A stretch of 6,462 nucleotides of DNA, taken from contig DEHW01000207.1 of the NCBI GenBank assembly GCA_002352135.1, positions 5,546 to 12,007 on the forward strand, in the 5' to 3' direction. Position numbers and translations under genes: made by a program. The notes under the pieces were generated by a model, which had not been told where the DNA came from, did no database searches, and saw nothing but the letters and a program-made list of their open reading frames with translations. The DNA comes from Lysobacterales bacterium UBA2790. Lineage in GTDB: Bacteria; Pseudomonadota; Gammaproteobacteria; Xanthomonadales; Xanthomonadaceae. Below, in pieces: positions 1 through 6,282 of this stretch; positions within the stretch are counted from its first letter, which is position 1; each line of letters begins with the position of its first letter.

Positions 1-170
1 CCCTCGCCGTGGCGCGCCAGAAATGCCACCCGCTGTCCGCCCAGATCGCCGACGCGAATCGGACCGGATGGCGCGCCATAGGGCGTGTCGAGTTCGTGCG
101 TTTCAACATTCTGCAGTGCAGCCAGGCGATAGACGCCAGTGCCACCAATCACCGCCAGGGCGAGGCTCAT
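1..170 (-). CDS. mtnP: S-methyl-5'-thioinosine phosphorylase (MTAP/PNP family), N-terminal 56 residues, cut by window edge
   Basis: The visible part is the N-terminus of a trimeric-type purine nucleoside phosphorylase of the MTAP family, which splits methylthio-purine nucleosides with phosphate to give base and 5-methylthioribose-1-phosphate. The sequence shows the phosphate-binding glycine motif VIGGTGVY (residues 7-14), then TPYGAPSGP (about 29-37) and LARHGEG at the cut end; TP(Y/F)GxPS and ARHG are hallmarks of the family. The start is secured by GAGGG (177-181, minus strand) 6 bases before the ATG, lying across the hpt stop codon. The gene is last of the visible rlmD-nagZ-hpt run, 9 bases after hpt, so probably co-translated. 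The methylthioinosine rather than methylthioadenosine assignment is an inference from the nagZ neighbourhood, as in Pseudomonas aeruginosa where nagZ lies beside the characterised MTIP; specificity residues lie outside the window. Confidence 0.85.
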   Translation of the reverse strand, partial: MSLALAVIGGTGVYRLAALQNVETHELDTPYGAPSGPIRVGDLGGQRVAFLARHGE

Positions 171-176
171 GATCGG

Positions 177-181
177 CCCTC
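177..181 (-). promoter_or_regulatory. Ribosome binding site of the methylthioinosine phosphorylase gene
   Basis: GAGGG on the minus strand, overlapping the last two bases of the hpt TGA stop, with a 6-base spacer to the ATG at 170. It fixes that start and suggests that ribosomes finishing hpt can reinitiate here. Confidence 0.7.
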
Positions 182-725
182 AGCGCAGCGCGTAAATGGC
201 GGGCAGATTGCGACCCTGCTCGTAGTAGTCCATGCCGAAGCCATAGACATAGCGATCCGGCACGTCGAGACCGATGTAATCGGCCTGCAAATCAGCGATG
301 CAGCGGTCGTGATCCTTGCGCGCCAGCACCGCCACGCGCACGTCTTTCGCACCTTCGGCCTGACAGGCATCAATGACCGCGCGCAGGGTGTGACCTTCGT
401 CGAGAATGTCGTCGATCAACAGTACGCGACGTCCGAACAGGGGCACTGCCGGTTTGCGCAGCCAATGCACGCCACCGCCGAAGGTCTCGCCGCGATAGCG
501 CGTGGCGTGCAGATAGTCGAACTCGACATCGGTCTTCAACTGCAGCGCCAGCAGCGAGGAGAACAACATGCCGCCATTCATGATGGTCAGGTAGAGCGGA
601 CGATCCCCGGCGTAGTCACGATCAATCTCGGCGGCAAGCCGGGCAATCTGCGGCTGGATGTAGGCGAGGTCGAACAGGCAGTCCGACACCGGCAAGGCAT
701 CGGCAAGCTTGGGCAGATTAGGCAT
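180..725 (-). CDS. hpt: Hypoxanthine-guanine phosphoribosyltransferase
   Basis: A 181-residue cytoplasmic type I phosphoribosyltransferase that joins hypoxanthine or guanine to PRPP, giving IMP or GMP. The PRPP-binding signature VLLIDDILDEGHTL is at residues 101-114, with its Asp-Asp pair at 105-106. The pyrophosphate loop region MNGGMLF is at 49-55, and the C-terminal base-binding block has LDVPDRYVYGFGMDYYEQ followed by RNLPAIYAL (about 153-180), the arrangement seen in bacterial Hpt. Length is normal for the family. The ATG at 725 is preferred because GGAGG lies 9 bases upstream. An in-frame ATG at 734 would add Met-Ser-Ser, but the GGAGG abuts it with no spacer. The reading frame stays open much further upstream, but that stretch is antisense-frame noise within nagZ. 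The start overlaps the end of nagZ by 8 bases, implying translational coupling. Xanthine use or guanine preference cannot be read from sequence. Confidence 0.95.
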   Translation of the reverse strand: MPNLPKLADALPVSDCLFDLAYIQPQIARLAAEIDRDYAGDRPLYLTIMNGGMLFSSLLALQLKTDVEFDYLHATRYRGETFGGGVHWLRKPAVPLFGRRVLLIDDILDEGHTLRAVIDACQAEGAKDVRVAVLARKDHDRCIADLQADYIGLDVPDRYVYGFGMDYYEQGRNLPAIYALR

Positions 726-1728
726 GGAAGACATCCTCCGGGAGTAATTCGAGCGTAGCACGCGCCTGCGACAGCGCTGCGATGTGGTGTTCGTCCGGCA
801 ATGCGCCCTGCATGGCGAGCAAGCGTGCTGGCAGAGCGGCTTCGGTGAAGCGGCCATTGACCGCCTGCAAGGCTTCCGGCACCAGCTCCGGATGGCAGGC
901 CAGCACGGCATCGCAACCGGCATCCAGATGTGCATGGATTCGCGCAGCGACACCGCCCGCAGCGCCCGCCGCCGCCATGCCGATGTCGTCGCTGAAAATA
1001 GCGCCAGCAAAACCCAGTTGTTCACGCAGGATCGCTTGCAGCCAGAAGCGCGAGTAGCCGGCCGGTTGCGCATCCAGCGCGGGGTAGATGACATGCGCGG
1101 CCATCACCGCCTCCGCACCCGCGGCCAGTCCGGCACGGAATGGCGACAAGTCATGGGCTTCGATCTGCGTCCAGGTTCGCGGATCACACGCGACATCCAC
1201 ATGGGTGTCCTCAAGCACGGAACCATGCCCCGGAAAATGCTTGAGTGTCGCCGCCATGCCCGCCGCGCGCTGCGCGGACACGTAGGCTTCCGTGAGCGCC
1301 GCCGCCACCGCCGGATCGGCATGCAGGGCACGATCACCAATGGCGCGGTTGCCGCGACCTAGATCCACCACCGGCGCGAAACTCATATCCACGTCGATAG
1401 CGCGCATTTCGGTTGCCATGACCTGCGCATGGGCTCGCGTCATGTCCAGCGCCAGCGCCGGATCGCGGTCGAACAAACGACCAAGACAGGCCAGCGGAGG
1501 CAATCGCGTGAAGCCGTCAACAAAACGCTGCACCCGGCCACCTTCCTGATCCACGCTGATCAGCAGCGGATGGGCGCGCGCAGCGCGAATCGAAGCGATG
1601 TAGTCGACGATCTGCGTGCGCGTGGCGAAATTGCGTTTGAACAGCACGACACCGGCCACCGCCGGATGTGCCAACCATTCGCGCTCGATGGCCTGCAGTT
1701 CGGTGCTGGCAAGCCCGATCAGCAACAT
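718..1728 (-). CDS. nagZ: Beta-N-acetylhexosaminidase NagZ (GH3)
   Basis: A 336-residue cytoplasmic glycoside hydrolase family 3 enzyme of peptidoglycan recycling. It removes N-acetylglucosamine from GlcNAc-1,6-anhydroMurNAc muropeptides after import. Visible motifs are SVDQEGGRVQR (58-68), the loop KHFPGHGSVLEDTH (163-176) carrying the Asp174/His176 dyad that supplies general acid/base function in this family, VMAAHVIYPALD (208-219), and FSDDIGM (245-251) with the catalytic nucleophile Asp248. These positions agree with those I recall for the enterobacterial enzyme, so the active site is intact. There is no signal peptide, as expected for a cytosolic enzyme. The start ATG lies 3 bases after the rlmD stop with only a weak GAG-type ribosome site, so translation probably depends on rlmD. 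Its 3' end contains the hpt ribosome site. In bacteria with inducible AmpC the product of NagZ is the inducer; nothing in this window shows an ampC/ampR system. Confidence 0.96.
   Translation of the reverse strand: MLLIGLASTELQAIEREWLAHPAVAGVVLFKRNFATRTQIVDYIASIRAARAHPLLISVDQEGGRVQRFVDGFTRLPPLACLGRLFDRDPALALDMTRAHAQVMATEMRAIDVDMSFAPVVDLGRGNRAIGDRALHADPAVAAALTEAYVSAQRAAGMAATLKHFPGHGSVLEDTHVDVACDPRTWTQIEAHDLSPFRAGLAAGAEAVMAAHVIYPALDAQPAGYSRFWLQAILREQLGFAGAIFSDDIGMAAAGAAGGVAARIHAHLDAGCDAVLACHPELVPEALQAVNGRFTEAALPARLLAMQGALPDEHHIAALSQARATLELLPEDVFHA
735..739 (-). promoter_or_regulatory. Ribosome binding site of hpt, inside nagZ
   Basis: A full GGAGG on the minus strand within the last codons of nagZ. 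It directly abuts one in-frame ATG (732-734) and is 9 bases from the next (723-725). The spacing favours the downstream ATG as the hpt start. Confidence 0.75.
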
Positions 1729-1731
1729 GAC

Positions 1732-3063
1732 TCAGCGCTCGAACAAGGCGATGGATTCGACATGACCCGTATGCGGAAACATGTCCATCACACCGGCCGC
1801 CTTGAGCTGGAAACCGTAGTCGCGCACCAACACGCCCGCATCGCGAGCCAGCGAGGCCGGATGGCAACTCACGTAGACGATCCGTTGCACCGTATCCAAG
1901 GGCAATTGTGGAATCACCGCATCCGCACCGGAACGCGGCGGGTCGAGCAGGAGCTTGTTGAAGCCACCCTTCACCCAGGGCTCAGCGCGCACATCCTGAG
2001 TCAAGTCGGCAGCAAAGAACTCGGCAGTCGGCAGCCCATTCAGGACGGCGTTCTCGCGTGCCCGCTGCACCAAGCCCGAATCGCCTTCCACACCCACCAC
2101 GTTGGCCGCGCAACGGGCGATGGGCAGGGTGAAATTGCCGAGGCCACAAAACAGATCAAGGATCCGGTCGCTCGGCTGCGGATCAAGCAACTGCAAGGCC
2201 AGGGCGATCATGCGCTGATTCATCCCCGCATTGACTTGGACGAAATCCAGCGGCTTGAACTTGAGCGTGATGTCGTAGGCGGGAATGCGGAAATCCAGGT
2301 CGATCTGCTCGGGCCACAGCGCCTGCACGCTATCGACGCCACCGGATTGCAACAGGATGCCCAAACCGCTGCGCTCACCGTAAGCGCGCAAACGATCACG
2401 ATCGGCAGCGGACAGCGCTTGCAGATGACGAAAAACCAGCACCGTCTGCGCATCGCCGGCAGCGACTTCGATCTGTGCGATGTGCTCGCGCGCGTCCAGC
2501 GACTGCACCAGTTCGGCCAATTCGCCAACCCGCTCGCCCACCGCCGGCACCAGGACTTCGCAACGCTGCAGTTCGGCCAGAAAGCGCGGATTGGTCTCGC
2601 GGAAACCAACCAGGGCGGCACCCTTCTTGGCAACGTATTTCACGCCCAGGCGCGCCTTGCGCCGATAGCCCCAAGGCTGATCGGTCAAGGGCGACAGCCA
2701 GCGTTCGGCCTGCACATGTCCGATGCGTTCGAGGTTTTCCTGCAAGACGCGCTGTTTGACGACAATCTGCGACTCGGCCTGAAGGTGTTGCAGCGTGCAG
2801 CCGCCACAACGACCGAAATGCGGACACTTGGGCTGCACCCGATCCGCCGACGCCTGCAGTACGTCCAAGGTGCGGCCTTCATCGAAATGCTTCTTGCGCA
2901 CTTCCACCAGCATCCGCACGCGCTCGCCGGGCAGCGCGCCCGCCACAAATACCGCCTTGCCATTGACACGTGCCACGCCACGACCATCGTGGGTCATGTC
3001 CACCACATCGACTTCCAATTCGCGAGACACGTCAAACCTTGGCGACGGCAAAAGGGCGCGCAT
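1732..3063 (-). CDS. rlmD: 23S rRNA (uracil-C5)-methyltransferase RlmD (RumA)
   Basis: A SAM-dependent, iron-sulfur RNA methyltransferase making m5U at the position equivalent to E. coli 23S rRNA U1939. With the chosen start (443 residues; E. coli about 433) it has an N-terminal TRAM RNA-binding domain (about 16-75) and a [4Fe-4S] cluster motif with Cys80, Cys86, Cys89 and a distant Cys168. It then has the Rossmann SAM loop LDLFCGLGNFT (302-312), LLLDPPRSGA (371-380), the catalytic cysteine in YVSCHPASLARD (Cys400), and the C-terminal HTGHVESIALF with Glu436 as likely general base. All functional residues are present. The frame stays open to an ATG at 3123, which would add 20 residues (MERIRQC...) with no resemblance to the family. 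The ATG at 3063 gives the normal N-terminus, though no strong Shine-Dalgarno precedes it. It heads the operon with nagZ, hpt and the phosphorylase. Confidence 0.93.
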   Translation of the reverse strand: MRALLPSPRFDVSRELEVDVVDMTHDGRGVARVNGKAVFVAGALPGERVRMLVEVRKKHFDEGRTLDVLQASADRVQPKCPHFGRCGGCTLQHLQAESQIVVKQRVLQENLERIGHVQAERWLSPLTDQPWGYRRKARLGVKYVAKKGAALVGFRETNPRFLAELQRCEVLVPAVGERVGELAELVQSLDAREHIAQIEVAAGDAQTVLVFRHLQALSAADRDRLRAYGERSGLGILLQSGGVDSVQALWPEQIDLDFRIPAYDITLKFKPLDFVQVNAGMNQRMIALALQLLDPQPSDRILDLFCGLGNFTLPIARCAANVVGVEGDSGLVQRARENAVLNGLPTAEFFAADLTQDVRAEPWVKGGFNKLLLDPPRSGADAVIPQLPLDTVQRIVYVSCHPASLARDAGVLVRDYGFQLKAAGVMDMFPHTGHVESIALFER

Positions 3064-3149
3064 TGTCGCATGCACATCTTGTCGATACAGCCGTCGCGCA
3101 GCACACTGCCGAATCCTTTCCATCGGTCACCGGACCCACCCACGCTGCC
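3064..3149. promoter_or_regulatory. Divergent intergenic region between rlmD and uraD, presumed to hold both promoters
   Basis: These 86 bases separate two outward-facing operons, so both promoters and any purine-responsive operator should lie here or just inside the genes. Reading both strands, I find no confident -35/-10 pair. The only relatively A/T-containing stretches are around 3076-3090 and 3112-3122. Neither the uraD nor the rlmD start has a good Shine-Dalgarno. The call rests on gene orientation, not on recognised boxes. Confidence 0.4.
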
Positions 3150-3665
3150 ATGCTCACGCTCGGCTTGAGTCAACTGAATGCGCTGAACAGCACCGACTTT
3201 GTCGCCGCCCTGGGTGACATTTTCGAACACTCGCCCTGGGTGGCCGAACGCAGTGCCGCACAACGCCCGTTTGCGAGCGTGGAGGGCGCGCATGCCGCGA
3301 TGTGTGCCGCGATGCAGGCCGCCAGCGAGAGCGAAAAGCTCGCCCTGATCCGCGCTCATCCACAACTGGCGGGCAAGGCCGCGCTGCGCGGCGAGCTGAC
3401 CGCCGACTCAACCCGTGAACAGCAAGGCGCTGGTCTGGACCAATGCTCGCCAGAGGAATACGCCGAGCTGCATCAACTGAACGCTGACTACGAGGCGCGG
3501 TTTGGATTTCCCTTCATCCTCGCCGTCAAAGGACACAACCGGCAGAGCATCCTCGCAGCATGGCGGCTTCGTCTGGGTCATTCGCCCGAGCAGGAGTTTG
3601 CCGAAGCGCTGCAGCAAATTGAACGCATCGCACTGTTCCGCCTGCAGGCGCGCCTCAGCGGCTGA
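3150..3665 (+). CDS. uraD: 2-oxo-4-hydroxy-4-carboxy-5-ureidoimidazoline (OHCU) decarboxylase
   Basis: A 171-residue all-helical cytoplasmic enzyme of urate breakdown. It decarboxylates OHCU, formed from urate by urate oxidase and HIU hydrolase, stereospecifically to S-allantoin. The family signature is clear: RAHPQLAGKAAL (68-79) with the catalytic His70, STREQQGAGL (87-96) with Glu90, and YEARFGFPFILAVKGHNR (114-131) forming the substrate pocket. The His-to-Glu spacing of 20 matches characterised UraD proteins, and the length is typical. The ATG at 3150 is chosen because family homology begins right after it (LSQLNAL, then the FVAALGDIFEHSPWVAE block). The frame extends upstream into rlmD antisense sequence without homology. 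There is no recognisable ribosome site. It is first in a plus-strand operon with alc 35 bases downstream. Confidence 0.95.
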   Translation: MLTLGLSQLNALNSTDFVAALGDIFEHSPWVAERSAAQRPFASVEGAHAAMCAAMQAASESEKLALIRAHPQLAGKAALRGELTADSTREQQGAGLDQCSPEEYAELHQLNADYEARFGFPFILAVKGHNRQSILAAWRLRLGHSPEQEFAEALQQIERIALFRLQARLSG

Positions 3666-3700
3666 GCGACATAAACATCTGATCCGACCGAGCACACACC

Positions 3701-4714
3701 ATGGCCTACGCCCCCGCTGATCCGAACGCACCCGAATTCGTCCGCCGTTACGTCAACCTGGCCGATGCCCAATTGGGCGCCCGCACCTTGGCCGTCAGCG
3801 ACGATTTTTTTGCCGCCGCCGAACGCATGCTCAACCCGGAACCAGCCGTCTTCATCCCCGGCAAGTACGACGCGCATGGCAAATGGATGGACGGCTGGGA
3901 GAGCCGTCGCAAGCGCGTCGCCGGTCATGACTGGTGCATCGTGCAACTGGCGCGTCCCGGATGGCTGCATGGCGTCGAACTCGATACCAGTCACTTCACC
4001 GGCAACTACCCGCCTGCGGCCAGTCTGGAAGCCTGTGATGTGGAAGGCGAACCGCGCGCCGACACCGCGTGGTTTGCATTGCTGGACTCGGTCAATCTGC
4101 AGGGCAACAGTCATCACTATCACCCGCTCGACGCCGCACGACGGATCAGCCATGTGCGGGTCAATCTGTACCCGGACGGTGGCCTCGCCCGTCTACGCCT
4201 GTACGGTCGCCCTGACCCGCGATGCGTGGTGCCGAATGATGAAGGCCAGATCGATCTGCTGGCCGCCTTGAACGGTGGCAGCGTGATCGCCGCGAATAAC
4301 GAGCACTTTGGTCCCGCTGCGCGACTACTGCTGCCAGGTCGAGGTGTCAACATGGGCGATGGCTGGGAAACCCGCCGTCGACGTGAGCCCGGCAACGACT
4401 GGTGCCTGATCGCCCTCGCCCAGCCCGGCCTGGTCGAGCGTATCGAAGTCGACACGGCGCACTTCAAGGGCAACTACCCGGACCGCTGCTCGCTGCAAGC
4501 CGCGCACGTTCGCGGCGGCACCTCGACCTCGCTCATCACGCAGGCCATGTTCTGGCCGAGCCTGATGAACGAACAGCCACTGCAGATGGATCACGTGCAT
4601 TCCTTTCAGGCCGAGGTCTTGCCGCACTCGCCCATCACCCATGTGCGATTCAACATCCATCCCGACGGCGGTGTGTCGCGACTGCGCTTGTGGGGACGCG
4701 TGGTCGGCGCATGA
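3701..4714 (+). CDS. alc: Allantoicase (allantoate amidinohydrolase)
   Basis: A 337-residue enzyme hydrolysing allantoate to S-ureidoglycolate and urea. It is built from two homologous beta-sandwich (allantoicase) domains, and the duplication can be read directly. Copy one (about 28-170) has DGWESRRKR (64-72), [12 protein letters not shown] (76-87), [10 protein letters not shown] (95-104) and a terminal [16 protein letters not shown]. Copy two (about 192-333) has DGWETRRRR (220-228), [12 protein letters not shown] (232-243), [10 protein letters not shown] (251-260) and [16 protein letters not shown]. Length is normal. The ATG at 3701 is followed by the usual [11 protein letters not shown] block. 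Ribosome-site complementarity is poor, and the 35-base gap after uraD shows no terminator. Its TGA overlaps the allA ATG. Choosing allantoicase over an allantoate amidohydrolase means nitrogen leaves as urea here, not as ammonia. Confidence 0.96.
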   Translation: MAYAPADPNAPEFVRRYVNLADAQLGARTLAVSDDFFAAAERMLNPEPAVFIPGKYDAHGKWMDGWESRRKRVAGHDWCIVQLARPGWLHGVELDTSHFTGNYPPAASLEACDVEGEPRADTAWFALLDSVNLQGNSHHYHPLDAARRISHVRVNLYPDGGLARLRLYGRPDPRCVVPNDEGQIDLLAALNGGSVIAANNEHFGPAARLLLPGRGVNMGDGWETRRRREPGNDWCLIALAQPGLVERIEVDTAHFKGNYPDRCSLQAAHVRGGTSTSLITQAMFWPSLMNEQPLQMDHVHSFQAEVLPHSPITHVRFNIHPDGGVSRLRLWGRVVGA

Positions 4715-5235
4715 ATCTGCCTGAGGCCCTGCTGATCGAACCACTGGAAGCCGCGCGCTTTGCGCGCTTTGGCGATGTCATCGAAGCCGCCCAAGCCCGC
4801 GCGGTGTTCCACATCAATACCGGCACCGCTCAGCGTTTCCACGATCTGGCCCGCATCGACACCGCCCAGCGCGGCGGACGCACTGTGCTGAGCCTGTTCC
4901 GCGCCCAGCCAAGGCGCTTTCCGCTCGCGGTGGAAGTTGTCGAACGCCATCCACTCGGCAGCCAAGCCTTTTATCCGCTCAGTGGCGAGCCGTATCTGGT
5001 CGTCGTCAGCGAAAGTCCGTCCCATCGCCCTCGCGCGTTCGCGGCGCGCGCCGATCAGGGCGTCAACTTTCACCCCGGCACCTGGCATCACGCCTTGATC
5101 GCACTGCACCGCGAATGCGACTTCCTGGTCATTGACCGCGACGGTGGCGATGACAACTGCGACGAAGCCCGACTCAGCGAGGCCTGTGTGTTAGTCACTC
5201 CCGATGCGCCAACGCATAGCGGATCGCCGCGCTGA
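4711..5235 (+). CDS. allA: Ureidoglycolate lyase
   Basis: A 174-residue cupin-like enzyme that splits S-ureidoglycolate into glyoxylate and urea, the last step of the allantoate branch. Matches to the AllA family run the length of the protein: FARFGDVIE (17-25), [17 protein letters not shown] (33-49), [24 protein letters not shown] (64-87), [16 protein letters not shown] (117-132) and [19 protein letters not shown] (137-155). The start is fixed by a four-base ATGA overlap with alc, which indicates translational coupling. No independent ribosome site is needed or seen. The protein is about 14 residues longer than the 160-residue E. coli AllA, with a polar tail ([12 protein letters not shown]) encoded in the stretch that overlaps the convergent peptidase gene. 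No terminator follows on the plus strand. Confidence 0.96.
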   Translation: MNLPEALLIEPLEAARFARFGDVIEAAQARAVFHINTGTAQRFHDLARIDTAQRGGRTVLSLFRAQPRRFPLAVEVVERHPLGSQAFYPLSGEPYLVVVSESPSHRPRAFAARADQGVNFHPGTWHHALIALHRECDFLVIDRDGGDDNCDEARLSEACVLVTPDAPTHSGSPR

Positions 5236-6118
5236 CCGCCGCCACCTGCGCCGCATTGCATTGCGTGGGCGTTGTCCTCGAGCTGTCCGGATACACCTCG
5301 GTGGTCGTGCTGTAACGCGCTGCCGTCACACCGCCGCACAAACCCAGTGATTTCAGCGGGTACAGGATGACGCCGGGAGCCACCACCGGCGAGCCGATGA
5401 TCTCGCCGCGCGCATCGGCCGGCGCGATATGCGTCACCTTGGCCACCTCGTCGATCACCGCGCTATGAAACGCCAGTTGCGGATTGTCGGAATCGCCCAC
5501 CAGGTAGAAGCCATCGGGAATCTCGCCCGGCTCGAAATCCTTGCCCTCGCGCGCGGCGAGCGCAGGGCGAAATTCCGTTTCATCGCTGTCGGTGGTTTCG
5601 TGCAGATCGACATGCAGCAGAATCCGATCCTTCCACGGTGCGATCAAACGCATCAGCGCCGCCGACTCCGCTGCGGGACTGTCCTCTCGAAACGAACGAT
5701 TGGGATCGATGGCGTGCGCATTCCAGCGCTGTATGCGCTCGTAGGCCCAGGGACTGACGCAGGGCGCGATCAGCAGATTGACCTGTCCAGCAAAGGCGTC
5801 TGCGCCTTCATCGAGGAATTGCAAGGCGCCCTGCACCCCACTGGTTTCGTAGCCGTGTACGCCGCCCGTGACGAGCACCACCGGCAGAGCCTCGCGCCAA
5901 TCCTTGCTGCGTAACGCGAACAGCGGGTAGACATCCGGCGCGTAATCCAATTCACCGTAGGCCAGTCGCTCAAACGCCGCGGCGAGCCCGTCGATGCGAG
6001 CCAAGACCTCCTGCGAATAACTGCGCTGCACACGTTGTTGCTTGCGCCATTGCAAACGCTCCTGGTCGGTCCAGGGCTGACCCGGTCGGCCGATCGGGTA
6101 GTGATGGTTGGATGTCAT
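5195..6118 (-). CDS. M14-family zinc metallocarboxypeptidase-like protein, substrate unknown
   Basis: A 307-residue protein with no signal peptide, so probably cytoplasmic. It has the M14 zinc-site layout: HxxE in GGVHGYETSG (His88, Glu91), a third probable ligand His173 in HVDLHETTD, substrate-binding Asn140-Arg141 in IDPNRSF, and a catalytic-type glutamate Glu274 in TTTEVYPDS. The DLHxTT and D-x-NRxF forms recall the aspartoacylase/succinylglutamate desuccinylase branch as much as classic carboxypeptidases, so the reaction could be peptide, amide or N-acyl amino acid hydrolysis. The ATG at 6118 is chosen because a GGAG (6125-6128, minus strand) precedes it by 6 bases. The open frame reaches 6286, but that extension runs through a terminator hairpin and has no homology-like character. 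The gene is convergent with allA, and their ends overlap by 41 bases. A role in purine breakdown is not implied by its orientation. Confidence 0.85.
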   Translation of the reverse strand: MTSNHHYPIGRPGQPWTDQERLQWRKQQRVQRSYSQEVLARIDGLAAAFERLAYGELDYAPDVYPLFALRSKDWREALPVVLVTGGVHGYETSGVQGALQFLDEGADAFAGQVNLLIAPCVSPWAYERIQRWNAHAIDPNRSFREDSPAAESAALMRLIAPWKDRILLHVDLHETTDSDETEFRPALAAREGKDFEPGEIPDGFYLVGDSDNPQLAFHSAVIDEVAKVTHIAPADARGEIIGSPVVAPGVILYPLKSLGLCGGVTAARYSTTTEVYPDSSRTTPTQCNAAQVAAVSAAIRYALAHRE

Positions 6119-6208
6119 GGCGCACTCCACGAGATGTCGGGCGAAGTCCCCAACTTTAACCCGTGGGAGCCCGCAGGTCATGAGCGAGATAACGACCGCG
6201 ACGCGCTG
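6119..6208 (-). promoter_or_regulatory. Upstream region of the M14 peptidase gene, presumed promoter
   Basis: The 90 bases between the terminator T-run and the peptidase start should contain its promoter, because the terminator cuts it off from any gene to the right. Apart from the ribosome site, only a modest A/T stretch around 6153-6159 (GTTAAAG on the minus strand) stands out. I cannot pair it with a good -35 box. Confidence 0.3.
6125..6128 (-). promoter_or_regulatory. Ribosome binding site of the M14 peptidase gene
   Basis: GGAG on the minus strand (within GTGGAG, 6125-6130), 6 bases before the ATG at 6118. It decides the start against the upstream in-frame ATG near 6286. Confidence 0.65.
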
Positions 6209-6240
6209 AAAAAACGGCCTGCCACTAGGCGATGGCAGGC
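6209..6240 (-). terminator. Rho-independent terminator for a minus-strand gene entering from the right
   Basis: On the minus strand an 8-bp perfect stem GCCTGCCA/TGGCAGGC (6233-6240 and 6217-6224) with an 8-base loop is followed by CG and six T (6214-6209). This is the standard intrinsic terminator layout. The plus strand has no T-run after the hairpin, so termination is one-directional. It lies about 42 bases beyond the stop of the partial reading frame ending at 6283, and upstream of the M14 peptidase gene. Confidence 0.85.
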
Positions 6241-6282
6241 GGTGTTCCGTGCCGTGCAGTGATGCCGTCGGAGGGAGCGACG

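Noticed and set aside
9..758. 249-codon plus-strand open frame opposite hpt and the phosphorylase gene
   Set aside because: Antisense shadow crossing two genes with solid homology on the other strand; no ribosome site or domain.
180..1094. Extended 304-residue version of Hpt
   Set aside because: The extra N-terminus is nagZ read in another frame; the Shine-Dalgarno and family homology place the start at 725.
3079..3090. Imperfect palindrome around TGTCGATACA in the divergent spacer, as a possible operator
   Set aside because: Arms of three matching bases only; no match to a known operator and easily chance.
1429..3168. Very long plus-strand open frame (579 codons) opposite rlmD
   Set aside because: It is the antisense shadow of a highly conserved gene with all catalytic residues on the minus strand. 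Its translation is rich in His/Gln/Arg with no recognisable domain, as expected from GC-rich antisense sequence.
3701..4714. DNA repeat within alc
   Set aside because: The similarity between the two halves is at protein level and is the ancestral domain duplication common to all allantoicases, not a recent repeat.
5204..5217. Small hairpin ATGCG-CCAA-CGCAT near the convergent gene ends
   Set aside because: Only a 5-bp stem, no T-run on either strand, and inside both coding sequences; not supported as a bidirectional terminator.
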